Shown: in pieces, positions 1-11,270 of the stretch | Layout of the letters: the number at the start of each line of letters is the position of its first letter | Numbering within the stretch: position 1 is the first letter of the stretch | Assembly (NCBI RefSeq): GCF_022201045.2 | Contig: NC_068563.1 | Location: 1,984,001 to 2,048,000 of the forward strand | From: Citrus sinensis | Lineage: Eukaryota; Streptophyta; Magnoliopsida; Sapindales; Rutaceae | Direction of reading: 5' to 3' | DNA length: 64,000 bases | The notes under the pieces: model-generated | What the model saw: only the letters and a program-made list of their open reading frames with translations | Told to the model about the DNA's origin: nothing | Database searches by the model: none | Position numbers and translations under genes: made by a program

Positions 1-152
1 TTATTTTTTCACTAATAATATTTTTTTTAAAATGGAAAAGATGAACAAAATTAATTGTTTAATTTATTTTAAGCATGCTAATTAAACTTGTAATTATTAA
101 TTAATTTATTAATTCTTATGTAGTTTCATGTTATAGTAATTCATATGTTATA

Positions 153-1130
153 ATGTCCGTTAAATTCAAGTTAAGAAAAACTCTTCTTTCATTCTTTGCC
201 AAAATAGATGGTGGTCAATCATCAAATGAAACAAGTTCTCCGTGCAATATTGATGCCTCAAGTTCTCTTAAATCTCAAAGAGCTGAATTTGAGAAAGTTG
301 ACATTCCATCTACTATTGACACCCCATATTTAGAACGTGATCCCAGATTACGCATCTCAATTAAAACTTATCCTATTGATAAACGTTAAAATGTGTGGAT
401 GGCATATATAAATATTGGATCATTCCAACTCGAACTACAAAAGTACCCATCAACTAAACATGGTATACAAAATCGTTGATTTTAATTTTCTTGGTTCTCA
501 AAATTTCCTTATCTTGAGTATTCCTTATCAAAAGATAAAACATTTTGTTTTCCATACTTTCTTTTTTATGATACATCAACTAAGTATGATGCATTCATTG
601 TTGATGGTTGTCAAAATTGGAAATATTTTTCTTGTGACAAAAAAATGTTTTTTTGCACTGCATGAAGGGAGTCATGGTTCTTTTCACAATGTTGCCATGG
701 AAAAAAGGAGTAAGGATCCATTTAAACATATTGATAAAAGAATAAATGCACAATCTTCACAACAAGTTTTAGAGAATAGGTTGCAGCTAAAACCCTCAAT
801 AGTAGCTACCAAGTGGTTAGCAAAACAAGCTTGTACTTTTAGAGGCTTTTAGAGGTCATGATGAGTCAATTTATTATCTTAATCGTGGAAATCTTATTGA
901 ATTAATCAAGTTATTAGCAACAATGAATGAGAAAATTAATAAAGTTGTGTTAGAAAATGCTCCTGAAAATGCCCAATACATATCACTTAATGTTCAAAAA
1001 GAGTTATTGAAAATCTTGCTAATAAAGTGTGATACAAGATTCGGAAGGAAATTGCAGATACTATTGATTCAAAATCCATAATTGATGAATTCTATTGTTT
1101 GAAGTCGCGAAAAGTACAATTTTAGTTATA
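153..1130 (+). pseudogene. Relic of a TTF-type/ZMYM1-like hAT transposase
   Basis: Translated pieces in shifting frames resemble the N-terminal half of plant 'zinc finger MYM-type protein 1-like' proteins, which are hAT-derived transposases with a TTF-type zinc finger. An opening piece (153-389) ends in a YLERDPRLR-like stretch. A middle piece (about 650-850) carries the region after the zinc finger. A piece after 850 contains RGHDES, NRGN and ENAPENAQ, which are recognisable landmarks of this family. The frame is broken several times, and neither the C-terminal dimerisation region nor the catalytic core is seen, so it cannot encode transposase. No terminal inverted repeats or target duplication were identified. 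The family call rests on remembered similarity. Direction and decay are clear from the sequence. Confidence 0.6.
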
Positions 1131-1338
1131 TTTTTGTTTTCAATTACATTTTTATTTTCTATTTTTATATAATTATTTTGTTTAAATTAATTATTATTTG
1201 GTGTAATATTTCTGATGTCCTCATCTTATTATGTGTATTTTATTTTTTTTATAAAATTTTATGATCACTTTACAATATAACTTTTTTTTAAATATATCCT
1301 AGGGTACTTTAAAATCTTGAATCTGCCTTGTGCCTTGC

Positions 1339-2122
1339 AACAAGAAAGTATTTAATGTCACTATTAATTAAAGTGTTTCTTTGGGTGAGATGGTCTTGAT
1401 GGTGAAACTATTACCTTAAACTTCTTCCTCTTTAATCTTTATTGTTTTTCATTATACTTTCAATCATTTGATCGTCACTCAAGTGAAAATCATATCACTA
1501 AGTTTGAAAGAATCATTACACTAATTATATTACATTTATACATCATGAAAATTATAACCACAAATTTTTGTACAAATTTATTTTGTACAAACTGATGTGG
1601 CATTAAATCATTGGTTAAATTAAATATCTCTTGGCCACATGATTTATTTATATTATTTTATATTTTCATTCAATAAATGAATTAATGCTATATCAGTTTG
1701 TACAAGATAAGTTTGTATAAAAATTTGTGGCTGTATCATCACTCTAAAAATTTATGTTCTAAACATAATATTATCTTCATAGATTAATATTATTAATTAA
1801 TTAATTAATTATTATCTATCAATATATTAATATTCGTTAAATCAATAGATTTTTTAATTTATCTGGATGGTACTATATTAAATTATAATACCACGACATT
1901 AGTGTATACATTCATATATTCCATTACTGCATGTTCTTAATTAAAGGTGAAAGAACTTTCTGAATTGAAGTGCGCATAATTTCTTTTGCCTTTTATCACA
2001 CTCACACACACATATATATATGCACAGCACATGCATGAATGTAGCACCATATCTCATCTCCTTGTAAAACATTTTTGGATTACACCACCTTTTATTTCCT
2101 AATCTTTATCTTTCTTTTTTTT
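1339..2122. repeat. Duplicated non-coding block, copy A1 (partner at 13031-13600)
   Basis: This stretch aligns collinearly with 13031-13600. Shared landmarks include TATTTAATGTCA near the start, CTCCCTCTTTAATCTTTAT-like text, the GGTGAAAGAACTTTCTGAA segment, and a long near-identical end running through ATTACACCACC. Copy A1 is about 195 bp longer because a MITE sits inside it at about 1551-1745. No protein-coding potential was seen. It lies on the 3' side of J-like gene 1, and the partner lies on the 3' side of J-like gene 3, so it probably belongs to the unit that duplicated with the J-like genes. Confidence 0.75.
1551..1745. mobile_element. MITE, family A copy 1 (non-autonomous DNA transposon)
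   Basis: Short element with inverted ends. The left CCACAAATTTTTGTACAAAT is mirrored by a right arm of the same sequence with few changes, and GTTTGTACAA motifs occur on both sides of an A+T-rich centre. Its right end CATCACTCT matches the right end of the copy at 28996-29199. The left end lacks roughly the outer 15 bases of the family terminus. The collinear duplicate at 13.2 kb lacks the element and so acts as an empty-site reference. It encodes nothing. Confidence 0.7.
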
Positions 2123-2250
2123 TGTTTGACTTTTCCTTTTCAGTCGCAGTGGCCAGTGCCATTTTGATGGGCAAATTTGAGTTCAAACTTCCAACACATT
2201 GCAACGACACTATTTTCATGCTATACAATTGTTTGGCATTAGAATCTCTC

Positions 2251-2564
2251 CTTTTTCTTTTTTTTTGAAATGGAATTTCATTAAAAACATAAAAGCATTA
2301 CAAATAGTTTAATAAGCACAGAGGTGGAACACGACTCAACTCTGCAGGACCTGACATAAAATCTTATGCTCTAGCAACAAAATGGGCAACAGAGTTCACA
2401 GATCGGTGCACAAACGAGAAATGAACTTCTCCTAAAGACATGGCTAGGGATCAACACTCCTCAATGATAAGTCCAAAACTATTAGGGTTGGAAAAATTCT
2501 CAGTTAGAGCTTGAAAAACTTGAAGGTTGTCTATTTCGATAATGACACTTGGCAACTGCAGTCT
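2251..2564 (-). mobile_element. 5'-truncated LINE with RNase H-like remnant, poly-A tail and 12-bp target duplication
   Basis: On the minus strand this 314-bp insert translates to the end of the RNase H-like domain found at the C-terminus of plant LINE polyproteins. Landmarks are EIDNLQV, NPNSFGLI, VHFSFVHR and NSVAHFVARA. Two in-frame stops interrupt it. After the domain come a short 3' region and an A-rich tail, seen as the T-run at about 2251-2266 on the plus strand. Identical 12-bp direct repeats TTAGAATCTCTC flank it at 2239-2250 and 2565-2576, as expected for target-primed reverse transcription. The element is dead and 5'-truncated. Confidence 0.85.
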
Positions 2565-2576
2565 TTAGAATCTCTC

Positions 2577-3062
2577 TTATACATAAAAGTAGAGCAGATA
2601 TATATTCTTTTATATATGAATGAAAATTTAAACTATGTCATAATAGAATTAATTTAGAAGATAATCTCAATATATTCTTAATCATAAATGTGTAAAAAAA
2701 ATTATATTCTTTTATATACATAAATTTTATTCAATGTTACGTTCAATTCATTTTTTTATATTTTTATAATAGTTTAATAATAAAATTTATGAAATATATA
2801 TGACTTTCATAATACTTTTAAAAATAAATTTACTAAATATTTAATTAATAATCTGCACAATGCATTACCAACTAGCCTAAGACTTAAGAAGAGAATCAGG
2901 CATAAAGACAATCAAGATTGATTCATCATTGGCGCTTGTTGATCAATATGCAAGTTTAACTTAACATATAACATAACATAATCTTTTATTCATATAATCA
3001 TCGAATTTTCTTTTGAATTACGTTGAAAATCAACGATGACAATTTCTCTTAACTTAAGAAAT
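2577..3062. other. A+T-rich spacer, no gene seen
   Basis: Low-complexity A+T-rich sequence between the LINE stub and J-like gene 1. It presumably holds the 3' untranslated region of that gene. Nothing else was recognised. Confidence 0.5.
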
Positions 3063-3572
3063 TCAGCAAAGGTTCCTTCCGATGAGAGCAAGCTCCTTAT
3101 ACAACGATCTGTTATTACTGTTGTTATAATTATAATCATCATAACCCATAAGAATGTGATAGGCTTGCCGTCTTTTTGTATTGGAAAGAACCTCCCAAGC
3201 TTCATTAATAAGCAAATTTGCAGTCTCAGCAGCGACAGAAGAACATTCATCAGGACGAAACAACTGTGCCAAGCCCTCATAACTCTGCCTGATTTCGTCC
3301 TCTCCGGCTTTATGATCTTTGATACCCAGAACCAAATACCAGCTTTTGGTTTGCACTGCGACTTTGTGCACCATGTAAGAGCTTAAGTAGTTATCGAGGC
3401 CCTGAAGATTAGGGTTCTTAAGCCGTGCTGTTTTAATGGCGTAGAGTGCGGCATCAATGTTTTTGTTTATGAATAACTCCTCTGCCATGTCTCTGCAGGC
3501 TTCAGCTTCCATATTTATGAGCTTCGGGAATAGAGCCTCTGCGGCTACTGGATTGCACAACGGAGGAGGCAT
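3063..3572 (-). CDS. J-domain-like protein 1 (HPD-less, DUF3444-type J-protein N-terminus only)
   Basis: Single-exon gene of 169 residues. Residues about 10-70 match the N-terminal helical region of plant DUF3444-class J-proteins (AEELFINKNIDAALYAI, KNPNLQGLD). Residues about 75-140 form a J-domain-like module (SWYLVLGI, then NEAWEVLS and a KRRQAYHIL end). Where canonical J-domains carry HPD, this one reads RPD: the histidine needed to stimulate Hsp70 ATPase is an arginine, and a cysteine follows two residues after the D. The zinc ribbon and C-terminal DUF3444 of full-length relatives are absent. The start is the first in-frame ATG and gives a natural MPPP N-terminus. It is one of four related loci within 13 kb. 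It may be a non-canonical J-like regulator or an ageing retrogene; expression is unknown. Confidence 0.7.
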   Translation of the reverse strand: MPPPLCNPVAAEALFPKLINMEAEACRDMAEELFINKNIDAALYAIKTARLKNPNLQGLDNYLSSYMVHKVAVQTKSWYLVLGIKDHKAGEDEIRQSYEGLAQLFRPDECSSVAAETANLLINEAWEVLSNTKRRQAYHILMGYDDYNYNNSNNRSLYKELALIGRNLC

Positions 3573-5109
3573 TGTTGAATTGAAAAACAGGGCCAGAAAC
3601 AGAGAATGTAATGTTACTTCGTTGGGTAAGTGATAAAATAGGCTAGTTTTATCATGTAGAATAAGGATTCTTTTTTGGCCTTTTTTTCTCTTTCCTAGTA
3701 AAATCAGTAATCAAGATTTAATTTTAAATGTTGATATTGACAATCAACTAACTTTTTTTTCACTTTATTTACAATTAAACTATTTTTTGTTATTAAATTT
3801 AAAAAGATTAGAAAAGAAAACACTATGAGAGAATTTTTTTTTTTTTTTGATAGGCACTATGAGAAAATTTTAATCCTATTACAAATGTAGAGGCTTAATC
3901 CGACAACGTTTTTGGTTGGTGGGTTTGCAAGGTTTTGTGTTACTCCTTAATTGCCTAGGGGCGGGTAAAATTCTTGGATTCTTTTACCGAATTAAATAAG
4001 AAAGAGTGCGTAGAAATTAAGAAACGATCCACTAATAAGATTCTCAGAATCGGATTCGCCGAAGGGATGGCAATATATATAAAGATTCGAGGTTAAAGGA
4101 TAGTTGATTATTTGACCTTCAACAATTTTCTCAATTTACGGCAAATTAGTGTAAAGATTGTAAACTATAAACTTTTTTCGGATCCTTTACTTAAATACAA
4201 ATTTAGAGTCATGTTCACGCCCCACATTAGCATTTTCACTGGATGCAACTTTCAAGCTCGACAATGTATATGGGTTGAAGTTTGTGTACATTATGCTCGA
4301 TAAAAGCAGCGAGAGAAGTTCCAATAAAATAATAGTAGAAGGAAAAAAATACTTCGAATTTTCATGTTTGAATTCCAATTCAAATGACATTTTCGTTCAT
4401 TTAGAATCTGAGTTCTTCTGCTTATGAGAACAAAGAATTTGAATTAAACCCATTATATTTATTTATTATTTTTTCCCTTGCTTTGTGCTCAAAGAGATAT
4501 ATTCACAATTGACTAAAATTGTTGACTCCACCATTCAACAATAGTAAAATAAAATACTATTATCAAACAATAGAAAAACGAAGATTAGTAAAAGGTAAGG
4601 GTAATCATTAATTAAATTGTTCCTGAAGGTTCAAACCATTTGAAAACCTCAGGAATATTTGTTGCCCACAATCGAAATATGGTCAGATAACTTCATGTAT
4701 CACTTGGGTGAGTTTTTATTTATGCTTGCGTCATACACATATAATCATTTAAGATAAAACATATGCCTTTTGTTGAATTCTCAATGTCATGTTTGCCTAA
4801 AAATAAGATTGTAGATTAAGGACCGTTTGGGAGAGTTTTAAGGAGATTTAAAAGTAATTTTAAAAGATAAAAGTTAATTTTAGTATTCGATAATTTTTTT
4901 AAAAAATTACTCTTGGTAAAATCACCCCATTCTCTACAACGAATTTTCGAAAACATGGAAAAAATAATTTTTAAATTCGACTTTGAGAATCAATTTTATA
5001 CTTAATACAATTTCATATATATCCTTATATAAATTATACAAATTCAAAATTATCTTTATTAATTAAAAAATAAAATTGTTAAATTTAAAGGAATTATTAT
5101 TATAATTAC
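3573..5109. other. Intergenic spacer with a possible MITE at about 4815-5110
   Basis: No gene seen. The part after about 4815 (starting near GGACCGTTTGGGAG) has the A+T-rich composition and opening typical of short hAT-like MITEs, but I could not define both ends. The rest should include the promoter of J-like gene 1 and the 3' flank of J-like gene 2. Confidence 0.35.
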
Positions 5110-5290
5110 CAATTATATTGAGATGGCAAAATAACAAATAAAAAATAAAATTAATAATATAAAATATTTATCTTAGTTATCAATTATTATATACACATAA
5201 TAAAAAATATTTTATATACATATTTGTATGTTTATATATGTTAAATAAAATTTATGTTCAACTCAATCATTTACGTTTATACAACAGTTT
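5110..5290. repeat. Duplicated block B1 (partner at 13607-13770)
   Basis: GAGATGGCAAAATAAC and the following A+T-rich text, through AAAAAATATTTTATATACAT to TTATACAACA, recur with small changes at 13607-13770. B1 spans the 3' end of J-like gene 2. In the partner region block B directly follows block A, whereas here the two blocks are about 3 kb apart. Confidence 0.7.
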
Positions 5291-7538
5291 GTCACCGGAA
5301 TTCCCCGCATCTTGACCGGAATTCCTTCTCATAACCAAAACCTTCTTCGTCTTATGAGGGAAACTCGACGGCAATGACGACGACGCCGACGACGCAGCAG
5401 GGCTCGATGTGTTTCCCCTAAACCTTCCTACTAATGTAGGCTTAGGCTTAGGCTTATCATCATTATTATCTTCGGGATCTTGATTCTCCAATTTGACAAC
5501 AACGTTCATTTCAGGATCTTGATTCTCGGCATGAATATGAACAGTTTTATCAAAACCCATCAACAAATCATAAGCCTCCCTTCTTTTCGGATCTGACAAC
5601 ACTTCCCACGCTTCGTTAATTAACTTATTAGCAGTATCTGCCCTGACGGACGAACACCAATCTAGTTTAAACAACTAAACTAGAGCCTCGTAACGTTTCT
5701 TGATCATGTCGACTCCGGCGCAGTGGTTTTGTTGGGAAAATATGCACTTTAAAAGCATATTTGTTTATTTAATTGTAATAAACAATTTTTCTTATTAATA
5801 AAATAAATTAGGTATTTTATTTAAGTATGTTAATTGCATTAATATTTTGAGTAAAGTCCATTTGATCATATTATATGCATTTATGTGATCACCATGTGGA
5901 TTCACAGAAGACATAAATACAAGTTATCTTATTATTAAATAAATTAGTTCGTAGTTGATAAATAAAGTTGGACACTTTATTTAGGTATAGACTGTAATGA
6001 ATTTATTGAATGATTTGTCTTGATCATGTATGAATTTATTGATGTAGTACGACTACATTGAACAATATCACATATGAGATTTAATTAATTTTGTAATAAC
6101 TGTCAGACTTATTAAATCTCATATGTATTGATTTTACTGTAATCTTAATCTTGAGTTAATTATGATTACATGATTGTAATTATTATTCCATTTGAGTTAC
6201 CAATTGGCACGACACATACTTGTAGTCAAGATTACTCGATATCTTGGTGGAAACAATTATGAGTATTGGAGTTATAGATTAACAATATAGAATTTGTACA
6301 ACACATCTCTTGATGGGTTTCCGGCACTTGATCATAGAATTATCTGACCAGAGTGTGTCAACATATTTAGTATGTTGAAAATAATCATTAGAGAAAACCA
6401 GTAAGTATTAAGGAACAAGATGTAATTGAGATATCGATTTAATTAATGATGTGGTACTAATGATTGTGCAATAAAGAAATCAATGTGACTTAAGACGAAT
6501 TATTGTTCGAACATACAGTTGTGAAGGTCAGTTCCAATCTTATAGTAGAGTAGAGTTGGAATTAAATAATTAGGCTTATTTAATTACAGGCTTAATTGTT
6601 GTAGCCATTATTGTATGTTCCAAAATGATCCCTAGGTTAGCTCATTTAATTGGCTGCACCACTACATGACTAATAAGCGAGATAACTAGTTATTTAGGTC
6701 AAAAGCCTAAATATATTATTTAGTGAGAGGTTACATTTAATATGCTTGTGTGTAAGGGGTCTTATGTTATTTATAAGGTGGGCCTCCTATAGAAAAAGCA
6801 AGTAACCTGACTTTTGATTTTTATTATTTGGAGTCTAAGGTTTTCACTAAAGGGAGATATAAAAAAACTTATTTTCTCTAAATAAAAAAGAAAGAGGTCA
6901 CATTATAGATATCAGAGAAAAAGATTCTCTCTCTCTAATTTCGAGAGAAAAATTTTCTCTTGCTAGTTGCTTTTAATGGTGATAAAAGCGGTCACACGTC
7001 AAGTACATATCAAACCTGAGTCATAACTTAGAAGATTATTTAGTCATAACCTATAAGATTATTTAGTGGTAGATCGTGATTTAACAAGAGTTGTGGTGAC
7101 GAATCGTGATCTGAGAGTTTAAATCACTTCAATAGAAAAAACAAAGATTGTTTATCGTCTCAGATTTTCAAGATATAATTTCTAAATTATGAATTCTTAT
7201 ATATGGAATGAAATCGATTCTAAAAAAAAATTTAATTAAAAAAACTGATTTTACCCCAACAGGGCTCTGATCCGGAGCACCGCGTACCAACTCTTCTTCG
7301 CCGCTAGCTTGTGCACCACGTAACAAGCGAAGTGGCTGTTCAGCCCATGATGGTTTGGGTTCTTCATCCGCAGTCTGTCCACGACGCAGAGGGCGGAATC
7401 GATTTTTTCTTCTTTGAATAATTCTTTTGCCATGTGTTTGCTGGCTTCCTCTTCCGTGTCTGCCAACTTGGAAAACAGAGCCTCCCTGGCTTCTGGATTG
7501 TTAAATGGGGAAGAAGACAGAGACGAAGACGACGACAT
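5267..7538 (-). pseudogene. J-domain-like gene 2, split by a solo LTR
   Basis: The 5' part (7538 down to about 7262) encodes a serine-rich start, the N-terminal helical module (KHMAKELFKEEKIDSALCVV, KNPNHHGLN) and the beginning of the J-like module up to about VLRIRA. The rest lies on the far side of a 1.53-kb insertion, from 5729 down to 5267. It resumes in a compatible frame through an MIKKRYEAL helix, then NEAWEVLSDPKRREAYDLL and a basic, serine-rich tail. An in-frame TAG at 5675-5677 also breaks the second part. The HPD position reads KLD, followed by a cysteine as in gene 1. So the gene carries two independent lesions and must be considered dead. It is the closest array member to J-like gene 4 in having a long C-terminal tail. 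Confidence 0.8.
5730..7261 (+). mobile_element. Solo LTR of a Copia-like retrotransposon inserted in J-like gene 2
   Basis: The 1532-bp insert begins TGTTGGGAAAATATG and ends TTTTACCCCAACA, so it has the 5'-TG...CA-3' ends and the short terminal inverted repeat TGTTGGG/CCCAACA of an LTR. A TATA-like GATATAAAAAA lies near 6856, followed by a CT-rich stretch with AGAGAAAAAGATTCTC-type text, as in plant Copia LTR R/U5 regions. No internal retrotransposon coding sequence, primer-binding site or second LTR is present, so it is a solo LTR left by recombination. The flanking pentamers (GGTTT and GGGCT) are not identical, so the target duplication has either mutated or been lost. The superfamily call is by resemblance. 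Confidence 0.7.
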
Positions 7539-8032
7539 CTGTAACAGCCTCCATCGGACGCGTGGTAGATTTATTTGAAGGCTGAAAAAAGATAGGAGAT
7601 TTTTTTTTCTCTTTTCAGTAGCAATCTCGTGTTTATTATTATTATTATTATTTAATTAATAGCAATCAAGATTAAAAATCAAGTTAATTTGATGTTTATG
7701 AAGAAAAGAAAATGGGGAGGGGGAGCTGGAACGCAAATATACTTATGAAACATATTCCTCAATACTCCTTTACTGTAATTTTCAAACTTAAAACTAATAA
7801 AGGTTACAAGGGAATCTCATGAGATAAAAGGTGGGTGCGGAATCACTAACTATTGCTTTCTCGCATCTTATATTTTTTTGGGGGGCCACGGAACCCCCCC
7901 ATTACATCAAAGTGCTGGTCCTATTAATGTGAGTTACCGACTTTGGAGTTTTGACACTGGACACTGCTCCTATTACTAACTCTGTACGAAACTTACTACT
8001 ATAATTTTAGACACTTGCAGAGAAATTGTGAA
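7539..8032. other. Spacer between J-like gene 2 and the NPF gene
   Basis: No gene seen. It contains an ATT-type trinucleotide run near 7636-7655 and presumably the promoter of J-like gene 2 and the 3' untranslated region of the NPF gene. Confidence 0.5.
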
Positions 8033-10321
8033 CTAACATTCCTCCTGCACGCCATCCGCGTTGTCTAACGCCTTATGGACTTCCACTCTGCATGGACCAT
8101 AAGCCTTGCAGCAAGCAAGAAAATATACAAAATTAGCCATGTTTAAAGCAGAGAGAAGCCAGAAGTAGTGATCATAATGACCCTTGTTGATATTGCTTGG
8201 AATCCACCCCTGCTTTCCTCTACTTCTTGTAATACCATCGACTGAATTCATTATCAAGCTCGCTACCAAGCTTGCCGCTGACAACCCCACTCCGAGATAG
8301 GCGGAGGCTATGCTGGACATGCTTTTAGGCAGCTCGGAGTAGTAGAATTCCGTCTGCCCAATCATGTTGAACGCCATGGCCAAGCCGCTGAGCACGAGGT
8401 AAGGTAGTAGCCACATGGCCGACATTTGCACCACGGCTCGCGGGTCATCTGAAAGTCCTTCATCAATTGCAATACGGCGGCGAACCGTCTCTGTGATTGC
8501 CCATGCCGCCATTGATGCAGTAGAGAAAAGCAGTCCTATCCCCATCCTCTGCTTCAAGCTTAGTTGACACGGCTTCCCTTTGATTTTTGATGCTAGAGGG
8601 AGAAGGATACGATCATAGAAACCGACCCATAATGTCAGAGTGATAATCGTAAATATGCAGAAGGAAGCAGCTGGGATTTCAAAGTTGCGACTGACGTGTC
8701 GGTCCATGGAGCTTGCCTGGAGTACTGGAAATGAACTTTGGCTGAGGGTCACACCAATCATTATTCCAGTAGACCATAAAGGAATTACCTTGATCAATGC
8801 TTTTAACTCCTCTACTTGATCGACTGTACAAAGACTCCATGGATCTGAGGCTCTTCCATCTGGAGTCAAGTCTTGTTCCGGATATTTGATTATGCAAGCT
8901 TTGTTCAAACACCTGGACATAAAAATAAAATTTAAGAAGATGCAAGAAAGAATTCTAATTTTCGGTAGCACCTGAAAGCAACTGCTACCTTAAATTTTCA
9001 CTTGGCACGAGACGCACGGATCCTTCTCTGTGATGGTACCTTTCTTCCGCAGCCTGAGGTGATGATAACTTTATATGTCGATTCTTATACGAGGCAACAA
9101 GGACTTGAATTAATCCAGAAAGCAAGCTTGTGTTAGCTTTTGACTTGACATAAAAGGGGGAAGCCAGGAAAAAACAAAGAGCCGATAACAACATTATTGC
9201 GGCAGGAATTCCAAACCCCACCTTCCAGCCCAAGTTATCTTGAATATAAACAATTAAAGTTACGGCAACCATAGATGACGCCGAGACAGAAACATAATAC
9301 CAGCTGAAGTAACTCTTTAAGGCACTTTCACTTTTACTTTTGATGCCATCTCCCTTTTCCAACTGCTCAGCACCAAATGCCAAAGAGGATGACCGTATGC
9401 CACCACCTCCAAGCGACATAAGACCAAAAGCCAAATACAATAGCATCAATTGAGACCCTGTAGCGGATTCACAACCATCTCTTAGTGGATGGTCACAAGC
9501 TAGAGGCCTTGCATGGGGGAAGATTGTCGTCAGCCATAACAGAACCATCCCCTGTTAGTCAATCATTCAGTCCTTTTATATTTTACAGCTTCCATAAAAA
9601 AGAACTATTGCGAAATGTTAATTAAGATTAACAAATAAGTATAATTTAAACTTGATAGCTACTTGATGCAAAATATAAATTACAATAAACATAAATTTTA
9701 TCACCTATTGAGGAAAAGGGCCTTGAGGTGGTCGAAGCAACAAAAAAGGCAAAAGGTCTAGTCCACGCAATTCGAAAAAGTACCTAAGGGCTGATTAAAT
9801 TCACAAGAAGCGCCACCAAAATGAAAACCGTAGATGTGAACGTGGAAGTGAAAGATTACCAAAAGGCAAGTGATGCAACCGAAACCGATCATCAAATACC
9901 GGCCCACGTAGGAATCGGCGAGAAAGGCCCCAAGAATCGGCAGAAAACTCGAAGCAGCTGACCAAAAGAAGAGTACGTTCGTACCTTCTGTTATTTTCAT
10001 GTTATATTCTCTGCACAGATACAGTATCATGTTTGGCATAAACCCAGTACTCGCCATACTTTCAAATGCTTCATTTGCTGTCCACCAAAAATAAAGCAAA
10101 TAAAATAGAATACACACAATTGATCAAAAGGGTAACAACATCAACATGCATGCATGTAGTATTACATATTAAAAGAAAAAGCACAAGATTTTTATTTTTT
10201 TGGGGGGTAAAATGAATAACTTACCTATGATGAAAGGCAAGGTTCTGATGCCACCCTTTGGGTTTTTGTTGATCAAGAGTGGCTCTGTGATCATTTTCTT
10301 TTCTTCTGAACATGTTTCCAT
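8033..10321 (-). CDS. NRT1/PTR FAMILY transporter, NPF1-like
   Basis: Four exons (10321-10225, 10077-9860, 9551-8989, 8912-8033) splice at GT-AG sites into a 585-residue protein, usual for the family. It starts METCSEEKK and runs through the first helix (FIIANEAFESMASTGFMPNM), LGAFLADSYVGRYL, the GGGGIRSS motif and FSWYYVSV, with a long central cytoplasmic loop. The C-terminal half has LPYLVLSGLAMAFNMIGQTE. These are hallmarks of proton-coupled nitrate/peptide/hormone carriers of the major facilitator superfamily, closest from memory to NPF1 (NRT1.11/NRT1.12) members that redistribute nitrate in phloem. In the first-helix ExxE[K/R] proton-coupling motif it reads EAFES: both glutamates are kept and the basic residue is serine. 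Substrate cannot be read from sequence. It would act at the plasma membrane. Confidence 0.9.
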
Positions 10322-11270
10322 TTTGATTCTTTGTTGCTGTTTGCTTGCTTAGTCTCCTGTTTCTTTGTGTTTATGGAGACTAATCTATGTAAGGAGATTT
10401 TACACGTAGTAGATAAGAGAGTGTATTGGCACTCACCGAAAGTGAGAAATGCTAACATGCATGTGGAAAGCACTGATACGATAGAAAGTGGAAGAACATC
10501 AACGATGCAACCAATTAACTAAATAATTTGTTTTCTTTTTCTTTCTTTTGAGAGGTACTAATTTAATTAAATAATTAAGATGCTGCGTATGGGGGAAAAA
10601 TATTTTAAAAACAACTGTTTATCAAAGGAATAGCCAATAATCTGTGATTAGTTAATGAATTGGGATATTGTTTTGAATTCTTTAATCGTCCGATGTGACT
10701 TCCACTTTATGGGATGTTGGAAGTTACGCCTAGTCAAAAGAAAGAAGTGGGAAATTAAAAAGATAAATATGTAAATAAAGAAGTGGAATGACTAGAGAAT
10801 GGCGGAATAACACACAGATCCCTCTATTTGTATATTATTTTATTCAAACTATACTTGGTCTATTTGCGTAAAACAGGTTCCCGACACCTTCGGAAATGAT
10901 GGTTACTCTCATTTAGGGCCGAATTTGAGCAGTACATTAGTAATAGAGTCATGTCCTCACTAAACAGTCTAAACCTAAAGCATAATACAACCCTCGCTTA
11001 TCTTATGGTGTGAAGTTTTGCAGCTCTCTCATCTTTTTGTATAAAAATTATTAGCCTAAGATTGTATAAAAAAAATTTAACCTCAATATAAAAATAGTCT
11101 CTAAAATTTTAATAGTACAAACTATTATTGTATTTCATATTATAAAGATCCCAAGTAAATATCAACAAAAGGGGAGTCTAGATTACTAAATATATATGGA
11201 GAAGAAAGAGTATAAAAAATTAATAAATTAAAGGGAAATCTTCAGAGAAAGGAGGATCATAATATGATTT
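10322..11270. other. Upstream region of the NPF gene, no other gene
   Basis: Holds the putative NPF promoter and 5' leader on the minus strand. No convincing TATA box was chosen. No other coding sequence is apparent. Confidence 0.45.

Noticed and set aside
2990..3386. Overlapping open frames on both strands around J-like gene 1
   Set aside because: They are alternate-frame shadows of the J-like coding sequence and resemble nothing themselves.
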